Below, piece by piece: positions 45,756 through 56,863 of a DNA stretch of 64,000 bases. Source of the DNA: Ypsolopha sequella. Its lineage: Eukaryota; Arthropoda; Insecta; Lepidoptera; Ypsolophidae. The stretch is from NCBI GenBank assembly GCA_934047225.1, contig OW204009.1, forward strand, positions 16,876,898-16,940,897, written 5' to 3'. Below the pieces are notes generated by a model that was given only the letters and a program-made list of their open reading frames with translations, was not told the origin of the DNA and ran no database searches. The stretch's first letter is position 1. Each line of letters starts with the position of its first letter. The position numbers and the translations under genes were made by a program.

Positions 45756-46840
45756 GCGTTGTTACTCCATAACTCCGTCATTTCCCAACCGATTTGAACA
45801 ATTCTTTTTTTGTTTGAAAGAGTATACTTCCAGGTAGGTCCCATTTTGGGTTTGGTCCTGATCTGATGAAGGTCTTCAGAGATAGGCAGTGGAACTCCTC
45901 AGAAAATGACAGTATATCTCTCGAAATTGAGGCAATCGCTATGTACTTGGGTGCTGATTACAAGGTATTACATGAAAATCGACATTCTTCCACCTGACCT
46001 TCGATCCTGGCTTCATCAACATATTCACCATAGAACTCTTCAACGGATCAGAGCACATAACTCGAGATTGCGGCAATCACTGCGTTAGGGTGCTGATTCA
46101 AGGGTATTACTTGGAGATTATCAGAATACCCACCTGACCTTCGAACCTGGCTTCATCACCATAGAACTCCTCAACGGATGACAGCACATACCTAACTTTA
46201 GATTGCGGCAACCAGTTTGTGTTAGGGTGCTCATTGCAGGGCATTGCTGAAAATTGCCAGTGTACCCACCTGAATTTCGATCTTGGCTTCATCACCGTAG
46301 AACTCTTCAACGGATGAATGCACATAACTCGAGATTGCGGTAATCATGTTGTGTTAGGGTGCTGATAGCAGGAAGCTACTCAAACATGGCTACTTATACT
46401 CACTTGAACTTCGTTTCATATTAACACCACGTTTGCAAGAACTACCTATACCTTACAATTTAACCCAGCAACACTAAAAAATGTGAAATAAAATAAACTT
46501 TTAACAAAAAAATAGCAACCGACTTCAATAGTAACAGCAGTCATTCACTAAAAAGTTAATAATAATTCTATAAAGACCGATGGTACCGAAGCAACACTTT
46601 TGCCGACTTCTTTCTTCCTGAAACATTATGTTATCTAGAAGTCGGCGTATTTCCTACGATATAGCAACATAGAAACCAATATAAGAACGCCGACTTCTAG
46701 ATAACATAACGTTTCAGGAAGAAAGAAGTCGGCAAAAGTGTTGCTTCGGTACCATCGGTCTTTATAGAATTATTATTAACTTTTTAGTGAATGACTGCTG
46801 TTACTATTGAAGTCGGTTGCTATTTTTTTGTTAAAAGTTT
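45681..46840. mobile_element. 1160-bp lepidopteran ACCGACTTC element inserted in the P-like terminal repeat
   Basis: Starts TAACCGACTTCAAAAAGGAG, has a long poly-T (about 45726-45754) and ends GAAGTCGGTTGC then AAAAGTTT; ATTTT flanks both sides. Inside, 45890-46430 is a minisatellite of roughly 125-145-bp units (landmark CCTGGCTTCATCACCATAGA). Abundant family in moth and butterfly genomes by recall; superfamily unknown to me. Confidence 0.75.
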
Positions 46841-46844
46841 ATTT
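46491..46844. repeat. Long near-perfect inverted repeat, arms 158 bp
   Basis: 46491-46648 and 46687-46844 are reverse complements with a handful of mismatches, around a 38-bp loop. Landmarks: CCGACTTCAATAGTAACAGC and CTTCTTTCTTCCTGAAAC. It forms the right end of the 1160-bp insertion. Confidence 0.9.
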
Positions 46845-47264
46845 TGTATCCTGTCAACGTAAGGAAATATACGTAAACAAACAAAACAAAAATACAAAAT
46901 GCTATAAAAATGGTTAATTTCATACTTAATACTAAAATATCTGACGGAAACAGAGTGAGTCATGAATGTGTTTTTTCTTCGTCTCCTCAACGTGCCGAGT
47001 GGGAGTAACATTCTAACATTCATCACAATAGAATTTCTCAGCCAGTTGCTTTTGGATTTACAGTGTTTCATATTATCATAAATGTAAGTACCTACCTAAA
47101 TTCAGTCAAAATTTCCAATTAAAATTCAGATTTGAGTTATCTCCGTTCATTTTTATATTTATTTTTCTTAAAATTTTCCAGACGATCATAGACTAACCTA
47201 AAAACCAATTAAACAAAAAAATACTATAGATTAAATCATCTAGACAGATTGAGATTTAGACACA

Positions 47265-47445
47265 TTATAACTGAGTGGTAAAGCGCTCGCTTACTAACCC
47301 AGAGGTCGTGGGTTCAATCATGAAAAATCATGAAAAGCGGGTGTACCAAGTGTGAACTGTGACTTCCAGTTCACACTTGTGAACACCTCTGACACCCCCT
47401 CGGGGATTCATGTTGTGACTATATGTATATGTTTCATGTATCACT
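47265..47445 (+). mobile_element. tRNA-derived SINE
   Basis: Head AACTGAGTGGTAAAGCGCTC and GGTCGTGGGTTCAATC; body CACTTGTGAACACCTCTGAC plus CTCGGGGATTCATGTTG shared with other SINE tails in the window. A second head-like stretch follows at 47784-47850 (AAGTAGTAGAGCGTTTGCC). Confidence 0.7.
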
Positions 47446-47486
47446 GACCAAAAATTTATCATTTCAGCTCCGAGTAATCTTGAAGA

Positions 47487-47603
47487 ATGATGTGCTGCTA
47501 CGCTAACAACTGCAAGAACAGATCAGAACAAGGATTGCGCATGTATCGATTCCTCAAAAGATACAGAAAATGGCTACATAAAATGAGACAGAGTGAAAAT
47601 TGA
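47487..47603 (+). pseudogene. THAP-domain fragment of a transposase (38 aa)
   Basis: MMCCYANNCKNRSEQG, then RMYRFLKRYRKWLHKM and a stop. The CC-x3-C-x-NR start, the aromatic and basic F-LKRYRKW segment and the spacing match the first half of THAP (C2CH) DNA-binding domains, found in P-element transposases. The second half, with CxxH, is absent. A 3' splice-like TTTCAG lies just upstream (47462-47467). Confidence 0.65.
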
Positions 47604-48063
47604 AAAACATCAGTGCAATCTTGTTTATGTGAAGTATGTATATACAATGTATAAGTATACATTACTTACTGTATAATTTATGTTGTTACTCTATGAACCA
47701 ACAAAAAGGTTGACTTGAAATATAATAAGATGCTGTATTCAAATTTTGTTTCAAAAATTATGTAACTTATTAATATAATATAGCCGTCTTTGTGACCAAG
47801 TAGTAGAGCGTTTGCCTGTTAACCCAGTGGTATTGTAGTAGGTTGAATCACAGTTGTGCACATTGTGTTTGGTCTGCATGCTTCAGAAGGCCATTTGTGT
47901 CTGAAGTATGGCAATAGGGCTCACTGCAAACTGCAACTTCGGCTTGATTTCGCAACAACAATTTCGTATCTTTCAGCCGCCTATTTCACTCCGCAAAGCT
48001 CGCTGAAGTCGCTGGTAGTGGAAGTCAAACAACTGGCTCATCTGACCCATTTAATTTCTCTCC

Positions 48064-48178
48064 TAGCTCTCTCCGCGAAGTCAGCTCGTAGTGGAAGGCA
48101 AATACCAGTTTTTTCTAAAACTCTTAGGAAAAACTGGTATTTGCCTTCCACTTCGAGCTGACTTCGCGGAGAGAGCTA
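48064..48178. repeat. 115-bp palindrome
   Basis: TAGCTCTCTCCGCGAAGTCA and its complement enclose AAATACCAGTTTTT / AAAAACTGGTATTT; loop of about 14 bp. Confidence 0.85.
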
Positions 48179-51100
48179 CCGGTCAACTATTTTCCACTCA
48201 TTACCCTTTCCCAGTGGAAGGCGGGCTAGAAAATCTATCTTAATTGAGGTTAGACTATGAACGTTTCGAATTTCAAGATACATAAATATAAAATTAACAT
48301 CTTGCCCCCTTTTCGATACTCGGACCCAAAGTCTGGATTGTAATCTACTTATAAATTTAAAATTCGACTGAATTTCGTACCTTTTAGAGAAACATTTGTA
48401 ATTCCAACAACTTTTTCTGCAATGTTTACATATGTTTCCTTACTTTGACAGGATACAAAATGGTGGATGATAATACTCATCTTTTTAGTGCCTTACTTGT
48501 ATACGAGTAAAGTGCGAGAACTTCAGATAGCCGTTCATAAATTCAAAATTTCGTCAGGTTCCTGCAGCCACAGCAGGATAGCATATACTAATTTTAACAC
48601 GTGCGACAGAGATGGCACTAGAACCCGTGTCGCAACCCTTAGAGTTTATGAACGCGGCCCTGAGAAGAAATGGGTTCATTCCGTTGTGCGCATCTACATT
48701 GGGTAAAGTTTTCAAAATAAACAGATTCACCACGCTCATCTATAGTTGGTAAGTCGGTTACGTAAGCAAACAGAATAACTTTATACGGACTTCATGACCG
48801 CCCAAAGAAATGTCAAACCACTATAGTCCATACTTGGTACATGCTTTAAGGTCCATCTGATCCATACCATGCTGGTTCGTAGTGGCCTGAAGCTAGCTGC
48901 ACAATCACGTTTGACAGCCAATTTTTCCCAATGATTTTTGATGTTTTTTGAGTGTCATGACCAAATCGTAGCTGTTTTTGGTAGAAAATAGTGGTTTATT
49001 ACTGTTTATTTATACAACAAAGTTAAGTAACATTATATAAAACATTGATGAACAAAAACTAAAATAATCTAAATTAAAATTACCTACAAATAAATATGGC
49101 AATTTTATTGTGATCTTACAACCACTCCCATTATCAGTCAAAGGAGTTTCTATTTTCCTTTTTTTTATCTAAAATCCCTCCAGCTGTTTTTGACATTAGG
49201 TGGGCAGTCCGCCATTTTGAAAAAAAAAAAGTCATTAGGTGGATTTAGCCAGTGCGATATATAGGTAGGTAGCTGGTTTAGGTAGGTAAATAGGTAGCTA
49301 TTATTTGGCTGTAATTTTCACGCAATACCCTTTAATCGTGAAATTATTGAAATTTTTCGATTTACCAATTTCGGTGATAAAGGGAAAAGTAATCTTTGAA
49401 AAACCACAAAATATTGTTTGTTTCCCCCTTATCTCTGAAACTGATTAATTAAAAAATATATACTCTAATTAAAAATATTACGTGAAAATTAAAGCTAATT
49501 AATAGTGATAAAAAAAAATCGAACACAAATTATTTTATATAAAAACGTAAAAAAAAAAGAATTTGGTTATAATATAAACGTACGTTAGTTCATGAGTTAT
49601 AACATATTTTTGTATATTATATGGGTAGGTACTATAGAGCTGATTGTAAAAATAAAAATATTTACTTGCACCAATTTTGAGAAAATTGTCACTTTGACGT
49701 TCGTCTGGCGCCATGAACACTTATGAACACAACGTGTAAACAGTCTGTTGGGCTAAGTTCCCTTTGCCTTCCCAATTAATGAGAAAATTAAACATAAAAA
49801 AATTGGTTGGAAAAAAGGCGCGAAGATGTGATGGCGTCGTTTTTTTGTTTTAATGAAAAAATATTGCATTTTGGGTGTTTTGATCAACAATAATGATAGA
49901 ATATTGTGAATTAAAATCGCCGTAACCTGTGTACATAGTGTGTTGTTCAATGGAACAAAAGTGCGGGCTGTACTTTTTCGTGTGTTTTTTCTAACCCTGT
50001 TGTATTTGCGTTATAATATAACGCTATCATTATAGCGGAAACGACAGGACAGTGACTTAGCCTCAGACCAATAAAGACTTAACAGGACAGACCTATCAGA
50101 TGATCCTCAACAGAAGAGGATAGTGCATATAAACAGATAATAACTATACCGTCAGACATGGCTGTATGGGCTAAGATCCTTTTGCCTTTCTACTTAGTGG
50201 GAAAATGAAACGAAAAAAAAAGTGCGAGTTTATTTATGTTCAGTGTTGCTAACTTAGCACTTTCGGTGCTAGGTCTAGCACTATTTTCATATATTTATAT
50301 TATACTGAAAACTTATGTACATACCTAGCATTATTTAGCAGTTACACAAGACCTGCCTCGAATATGAAATTCCCCAAAATTTTCTTTAAAAAGTAGGGAA
50401 ACAAAATACATAATCTAAATTCAAAATTCAAAAAGTTTATTTTGCAAAGTAGGTATATATAATACACGTTTCACAAGTTTACATCACGACGTTCATGATC
50501 TACATCAAAATGGGGTCTTATACTTGAAATTTGTTTCTAAATATATGTTTTATGATTTGTAATATACTCTATATCAGAGGTGGGCAGACTTTAACCATCG
50601 GGGATCTACGACAATAAAATTGGATGACAAGTGATCGACTCGCAAGCAAATTTCTTTTTTAATGTAAAGGCATTTATTGTACGTACCTAGTACCTATATT
50701 CATATTATTTAGAGGACAATGAACGGCACTGCGTGTCTTCTGCTAATGTCTCGTAGGAAGGCGCGTATTTACTAAGAGCCAAACGTAAGCACAAAGACAG
50801 ATATTCGTCAGTAAGCCGATTGCAGTATTTTGACTTAGGGCGATATGTAAAAGTTTTAGCGTCCCTTTTACTCCATATTCGAAAAAATACTCAGTGCGAG
50901 AGGGACGGATTCGAGGAAAAGTAGCAAAAAGTCGGTTTTTTATTAATGTAAAATACACTTAAGTTGCTATCAAAATTTCGTTTAACCAGGTCCTAGATAC
51001 TGTTACAATCCATCTAATAAAATATAATTGCAGTCCATATGTCATTCCAAATTGTCAAACCACGAGAATTGGTGTCGAAAAAGACCTCATTTCAATAAAT

Positions 51101-52107
51101 ATTTCTATCGAGCCGAATTTCTCCAATCACTTTTCTGTTCTAACAGATCCCTAGAAAAAGAATCCAAAAATAATATACTGTTTTATTATAAAAATACATT
51201 ATTTACTGAAGTAGATATGCACATTCTAAAAGTGACGATTTTTTTGCGTAGCGCCTTAACTATTTTCATTTCAGAAAAAGAAGATTCGCACAAATACGTT
51301 GATCCAAACAAAGCAGTTAATTGCTGGGCGATTGGTTTTAGATTTGGATATTCTTATGTTTATAAAATTAAATAACTTTCGTTATTAATTGATAAAGTCT
51401 TATTTAAGTTGGTATCCTTTTTGAAGAAGAATTACGCTTTTATTTCAGTATTTTTTATATCTTCATTCAATCAAAGACAGATATACAGATAGGCTTACTT
51501 TTTACATTTTGTTGTATCGAATATTATAAAAAAGACATGATTTTGCTAAATTTCTTGCCCTTCTTCTTTGCAAGACTAATCGAATGGGCGGCGTTGGGCA
51601 TATATAAATTTATTATATGTATTGCATATATTTATTTTATTCAAGTGTATTTTTTCATTAAATTTAAATAAATCCAACCTTTATTATTTCCCTGTGTATT
51701 TCCCTATATTATTATTTATTACATAAAAGTATTAGTTATACACATAGATTATTTAATTACTTATATTTCATTAAACCGACCTGTAATAAGTGCATGTGTT
51801 ACCTACATTACATAAATAAATATATGTCATTTCATTATTGGACCGGACGGGCCTTTGTAAACTTTTGCGTTTTCGTAAGTAAGTAAGCGCGCGATCGACC
51901 GTTTGCTCACCCATACTCTATATAATGTTTAGAGTATCCAAAGCGATGGATTGCACTGGAAATCATATAAAAAGATTTTTATTTTATCATTGACTTAGGT
52001 CAATGTATTTGATAGAATATTTATTTTTGGATATTCATAGCAATCTAGCAGTACCTATTTGTGGTTGGTGTCATTTCATTTAGCACCCAATCGTTGTATG
52101 GAGTAGG

Positions 52108-52274
52108 CAGCGCTGCCAATTGCGGGGAAAATCCCCGATTTACGGGGAATTGAGGGGAATTGAATGACAAAAATCGGGGAATTTCGGGGAATCCAGACCA
52201 ATTTTATTTGGGTGGGCTAAAACTATTTTAAATCGGGTAATACTAACATCTAAAATTTTTTTTTGGCAGCACTG
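52108..52274. mobile_element. Short hAT-like MITE
   Basis: CAGCGCTGCCAA at the left, TTGGCAGCACTG at the right; the interior repeats CGGGGAATT. Flanks GGAGTAGG and GGTAGTAGG are similar but not a clean 8-bp duplication. Confidence 0.55.
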
Positions 52275-52914
52275 GGTAGTAGGCAACACTGTTTATGTTT
52301 AAAAAAAAAGATTTTGCCCATTTGCAGCGTTGTCGTTTTGTGTGTAATTACACATTTTGTGTGGAATCTAGACCTTTCGTGTGTAATAGGAATTTGTGTG
52401 TAATTGTGTACAATTACAGTTGCTCCCGGCTGTATGGGCAAAGGTCCTTTTGCCTTTCCCTCAGTGCTCCCATCTTAGGGTATTTTCCCCTAAATTTAGG
52501 GTACTTTTTCATGTTTAGGGGATTTTTGGGTTGTAAATTTATTTAGGGTATTTTTTAAGGGAAATTTATTTGGACTGGATTTTGGGTTTAGAATGCATAA
52601 TATATCGGGACGTTGTATGCAGTTCTCTATCGCTAGCACCAATAATGTTTTTTTTTTTGTAAGACATTTTTCTCATTTGGATTTGGTTCTTTAAAACTGG
52701 ACGCTATTCATGAATGTTTTAAAGTTACTGAAATATTTATGGTTAAATCAATAATAGTTAACCTTACATTATTTTTACTTTTAAATTAAATGCTTAGGGG
52801 AAAAAAGTTGGAAAAGTGTCAAATTTAGAGGATTTTTACAAGGAGTTAGGGGAAAACCAAAATCCGAGGGTGGCAGAAACATAATCTCTCGGCAGACATA
52901 TAAATAAAATAAAA

Positions 52915-53190
52915 AACGGCCTAGTGCGAGTCGGACTCGCGCACAAAGGGTTCAGTACCATTATCTATAAAACGGCAAAAAAAACATGTCTGTTGTATGG
53001 GAGCCCCCTTTAATATTTATTTGATTCTGTTTTTTAGTAATTGTTGTTATAGCGGCAACAGAAATACATCATCTGTAAAAATTTCAACTGTCTAACTATC
53101 ACGGTTCATGAGATACAGCCTGGTGACAGACGGACAGCGGAGTCTTAATAATAGGGTCCCGGTGTTTACCCTTTGGGTACGGAACCCTAA
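52915..53190 (+). repeat. Dispersed repeat family B copy
   Basis: Starts AACGGCCTAGTGCGAGTCGG, ends TTTGGGTACGGAACCCTAAA, the full span of the short form. A (GAAT)n tract follows at 53193-53213, and the same end motif recurs at 53601-53620, after a 400-bp segment without recognisable content. Confidence 0.85.
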
Positions 53191-54093
53191 AAATGAATGA
53201 ATGAATGAATGAATACTTTATTGCACACAAATAAGAAGATAAGATACATACAAATAACAAGTAGAAGGCAAGGGCGGACAATATTTCTATAAGAAATTTC
53301 TTCCAGTCAACCTTGGGAAAACATAAAAACAATTTTATCTTGGAAATTTTAATCAAAATCAGTGGATAACATACTAATAAAAAGTTATTTTAAACCTATA
53401 ACCTAAACATAAAAATATACTACATACAAACACATATGCATAAATACCAAGATACATATGTATATAGAAACAAACAGTAGCTTAGTCAGTATGTTATCCA
53501 GATAGGGGAGAGGTAAAAAAATTTCAAGTTGTATCTAAAACATATTTTTTTCAAGAAAGATGTTTTATTAACCAATTGTGAGATCTCGGAAAAAAAATCT
53601 TTGGGTACGGAACCCTAAAAAAAGCGACTCTTTCTATGACGCAACAAAGTGCAATTTCGCACAGCGTTGCGTGCCAAAAAACTATGCGCGGCGCCTTTCG
53701 CGTCTTTATTTCTATCGGATAGCTTATCTTATCCCTTTATAATTTGTGGCTTTATCTCGCGTTGGGTTTCTTCTGTAGCTAGCTTTGGTCCGTACGTAAG
53801 CAGCTGAACTTTGCTGTCTTGTTTGATTGTTTACGTTTCCTAAGTAATAAATAATATTGTAAATACGGAACGAATTAAGATTGATAAGATAATTAGAGCC
53901 TTCCAAAATAAAAAAGATTAGTAGAAGAAGTTAGTAATTTTGTAATAAATAAAAATAATATACATTAACACAGGTACCTATTATTTTTTTTACCAGGCCT
54001 CCTAATAATATTTTAAAAGATAAGCAATGAAACGATAAGGCAATGCCGTCCAAAATTATTGATGACAATAGCGCCATTAATTTTTATTCAGCC

Positions 54094-54637
54094 CAATGTT
54101 GCCAACTTAGTGCTTTCAGCACTAGATCTAGTGCATTTCTTGATGTTTTAGCGCTCAAAATTCCATAACAGTGCCTAGTGCCCTAACTAGCGCATTTTTA
54201 AAAGTCTGCAGTTTATCACGCACGTTGGTAAAAACGAAACCAACCAATGGCGCGTTCTAAAACACAGTTAAACTTCAGATCCCTTCCTCTCAGGTATTAT
54301 CGATAAAAAGATAATCTAGTGCAAAAAAAAAAGAGTGAGCTCTATTACGTTCCATTTCATACTTTTTTCCGCGGTTCGAAAGAGATGTACAAGTTTAAAC
54401 TCCAACAATCAATCCTTCAACTTCTCAAACAGCAACCATGAATTCAGACCATGATTCCAACTCTGATTCGGACGACGATCTAATTTTGGAATAAAAACTT
54501 AATATTCTCAATAAAAACATCTTTTAAAAAAAATATTGATTGATTTTATTTATTTGGTGCTCGTTTATCAAAATTAGCACATAGTGCATTTTAGGGTTTG
54601 TTTAGCGCATTTCTTACAATAGCAGTTGGCAACACTG
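54094..54637. mobile_element. Non-autonomous hAT transposon (544 bp)
   Basis: CAATGTTGCCAAC / GTTGGCAACACTG ends; perfect 8-bp duplication ATTCAGCC at 54086-54093 and 54638-54645. Repeated AGTGC and TAGCGC words near both ends. Confidence 0.9.
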
Positions 54638-54767
54638 ATTCAGCCTGCAAAATTAAAATTGTAGTGTGGTCTGTGTGTGTAATCAGGGAGTCAGGTGTGT
54701 GAGATTTGATTGAGAGGCAGTGGCAACACTGCCCATTTGCCTTTTGCAAATTTGCAATACTGTAAAT

Positions 54768-55980
54768 CAGTGTGACCATATGTGGCAGTTTCCTGCCTTT
54801 TTGGCAGTATTAGTCCAGTAATTTAACCTCTGGCAGATTATGTTGACGTTTTAAGAAACTGGCAGTTTTTGGCAGTATTTCACAAAATGAATATGTATTT
54901 CCAATATTGGGGAAAAATTTACCCAATTTTGAAATGGCAACCTTGAGCATCCACTTTAGTTCATCTTGGCATAAAGGTCTTTGTAAACAGGCCACAAAAA
55001 TAACAAAAAAAAACTCATGTTACTCATGTTGGTTGTGTTTATAATTATATAATTCAATTATGAACCGTAACGTAATAAACGTAATGTCAGGCCCGGATCT
55101 AGGGGGGGGCGAGGAGGGGCACTTGCCCTGGGCGGCAAATACTAGAGGGTGGGTGGTCAGCCACCCATCAGTCACCACTCAGTACAAGTACAAAAATCTG
55201 TGTATGCTCTCCTTTCACACAATGTGCGATAAACGCCCCCGAGAGAAATTGTATTATGCTAATAATTGTAGTAGTAAGTTATTAATTTGTGAGCAAAAAA
55301 CGCGCGACGCGCGAAGTGATTGATTCACTTCAAGTAAACAACGAAAGACGAACGAGGCGCGCGCGCAGTTTTGCCAACATTATCCAACCAAAAAGCAGCA
55401 AATGGACCGTAAAAAAAACAGTAGAAAACAGTAGGATAATTGAAAAACATTAAATCTACTGTCTGTATTAGAGGGCGGCAAATTAGCACTCTGCCCCCCC
55501 CCCCCCCCCCGCCCCCCCTCTTTCAAAACATAGATCCGGGGCTGTGTAATGTTCATAATAAGTAATCTTATTCATTATAACTGTTTTAGTATAAACATTG
55601 CAAAATATTTGATTACCTACGTTTGTTTCCGACTTCATTGGAACTTTATCGTCTAACTTTAACATAGATCACGATGCCTTTTAAAAGTATCTTGCTTGAT
55701 TACAATCGTGACTGTGACTTGTTTAAGTTCACGATATTAATGTTTATGTTTGAGTTTTTAGATAGATTTTAATTGTATTAAGTTTTTATTTTTTATTTTA
55801 TTGGGTAAACAAATAAACGGTGTTATTAAAAGGTAAAAAATACGTGTGTTATAATTTTTTGAGCCCCTACCTATATTTGAAAAGTTGGCATTTTTTCGGC
55901 ATTATCGAAGTGTGTGGCACTATTTGGCAGTATTTCATCTTACGCATGGCAGGATTTCAAATTTCGAAATGGTCACACTG
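54768..55980. mobile_element. Non-autonomous hAT transposon (1213 bp) carrying a nested hAT
   Basis: CAGTGTGACCAT at the left, ATGGTCACACTG at the right; perfect 8-bp duplication CTGTAAAT at 54760-54767 and 55981-55988. GGCAGT words recur near both ends. Interrupted at 55088-55544. Confidence 0.92.
55088..55544. mobile_element. Nested hAT transposon (457 bp) with G- and C-homopolymer subtermini
   Basis: Ends CAGGCCCGGATCTA and TAGATCCGGGGCTG; flanking 8-mers CGTAATGT (55080-55087) and TGTAATGT (55545-55552) differ by one base. A G-rich run follows the left end and a run of about 18-25 C precedes the right end (55492-55518). Confidence 0.85.
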
Positions 55981-56329
55981 CTGTAAATACATAATCCTGA
56001 CTCCACTGAGCAAATAAAACACTATAATTTCTGAATTCAGGTAAGGATAAAAATATTTGTGTTTTGTGCCTCCATACTTTAAGCCCGTGTTCGTAGTGAG
56101 CGAGGTTGTTTGTAAAAAAGCTAATTGATATCTCTTCACAACAATTTGTATGTATGAACATTTTATAATAATCGTAAAATTGTATTTCACGATCTCCGAC
56201 TTCATTGTTACGGCGAAAGTACTTATGTCTCATACATGAGTATTCAATGTTGAAACTTTGAATATTATCATAATCATCTGTACCAGACAATTTGGTAAGT
56301 ATCCCTTGAATAAAATATTCTGGGTTCAA

Positions 56330-56500
56330 CACATATAAAACGGACTGGTGTCGGGCAGCGGCGTCACTGGTGCGAGGGTTTCGGTACCGCGCTCACCAAC
56401 CCGCCTGCCCTACGTGTGTGAGTGGGCATTTCTTCCAGGAGAACCGACAAGAATGTAGAAATGTTGGAAACGCCTGTGTGTAGCAGTGGACGAAGACTGG
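56330..56500 (-). repeat. Dispersed repeat family A, copy 4
   Basis: GCGTCACTGGTGCGAGGGTT and CGCTCACCAACCCGCCTGCC match copies at 729-1312 and, inverted, 8367-8718. It ends about 360 bp before the zinc-finger gene start. Confidence 0.75.
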
Positions 56501-56863
56501 ATGAATGTTGGAATACAACACTAAAAGCATGGTTTGGTTGGGTTGAACATAAGGTAGCATTATGGGAAAAAAGGTTTGTTCCCCCTTGTTTACACTCCGA
56601 CCTGTTTGTGCTTCCAACTATCGCAACTACAACTTTCTGATAAACATTGTCAGAATGGCCCCCAATATCAAATCCTCGATCCCCCCTTTGTCAGCAACAA
56701 ACTATTTGCAAGCAAAGTGAAAGCAAACTTACAAAGTCTAACAGCAAATTAATTTTGCTATCTCTGCAAAGTATCAAAGTAGTTTCCATACCAACAAAGC
56801 CTAATTTCACATCATAATTAAAAAGCATAATCTTGCCTTTTATAGAGTTTCAAGAAGTTAAAG

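Larger units (their letters stand above)
45642..48494. mobile_element. P-like DNA transposon with THAP fragment, left terminal repeat split by another insertion
   Basis: Perfect 8-bp duplication ACTTGTAT at 45634-45641 and 48495-48502. Terminal repeats of about 75 bp: left GAGCACTAAAAGCATAGG then TATTATCATCCACCATTTT, right AAAATGGTGGATGATAATA then CTTTTTAGTGCC. The left repeat continues only after the insertion, at 46841 (ATTTTGTATCCTGTCAA), matching TTGACAGGATACAAAAT at 48446-48462. An internal THAP fragment plus an 8-bp duplication point to the P superfamily (inference). SINEs and a palindrome are nested inside. Confidence 0.8.
43944..56863. other. Intergenic region between COQ2 and the zinc-finger gene (divergent promoters)
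   Basis: COQ2 is transcribed left and the zinc-finger gene right, so this 12.9 kb holds both promoters; neither has an obvious TATA box that I trust. Apart from listed transposons I see no gene. 49000-50160 and 50350-51500 are AT-rich and unassigned; 50236-50345 resembles the hAT at 54094-54637 (TTGCTAACTTAGCACTTTCG); 51020-51130 resembles 3897-4030. Confidence 0.6.

Noticed and set aside
51028..51375. 115-aa plus-strand frame that might be a small gene
   Set aside because: The first part has a diverged relative at 3897-4030, so it is more likely transposon debris; no domain or splice support.
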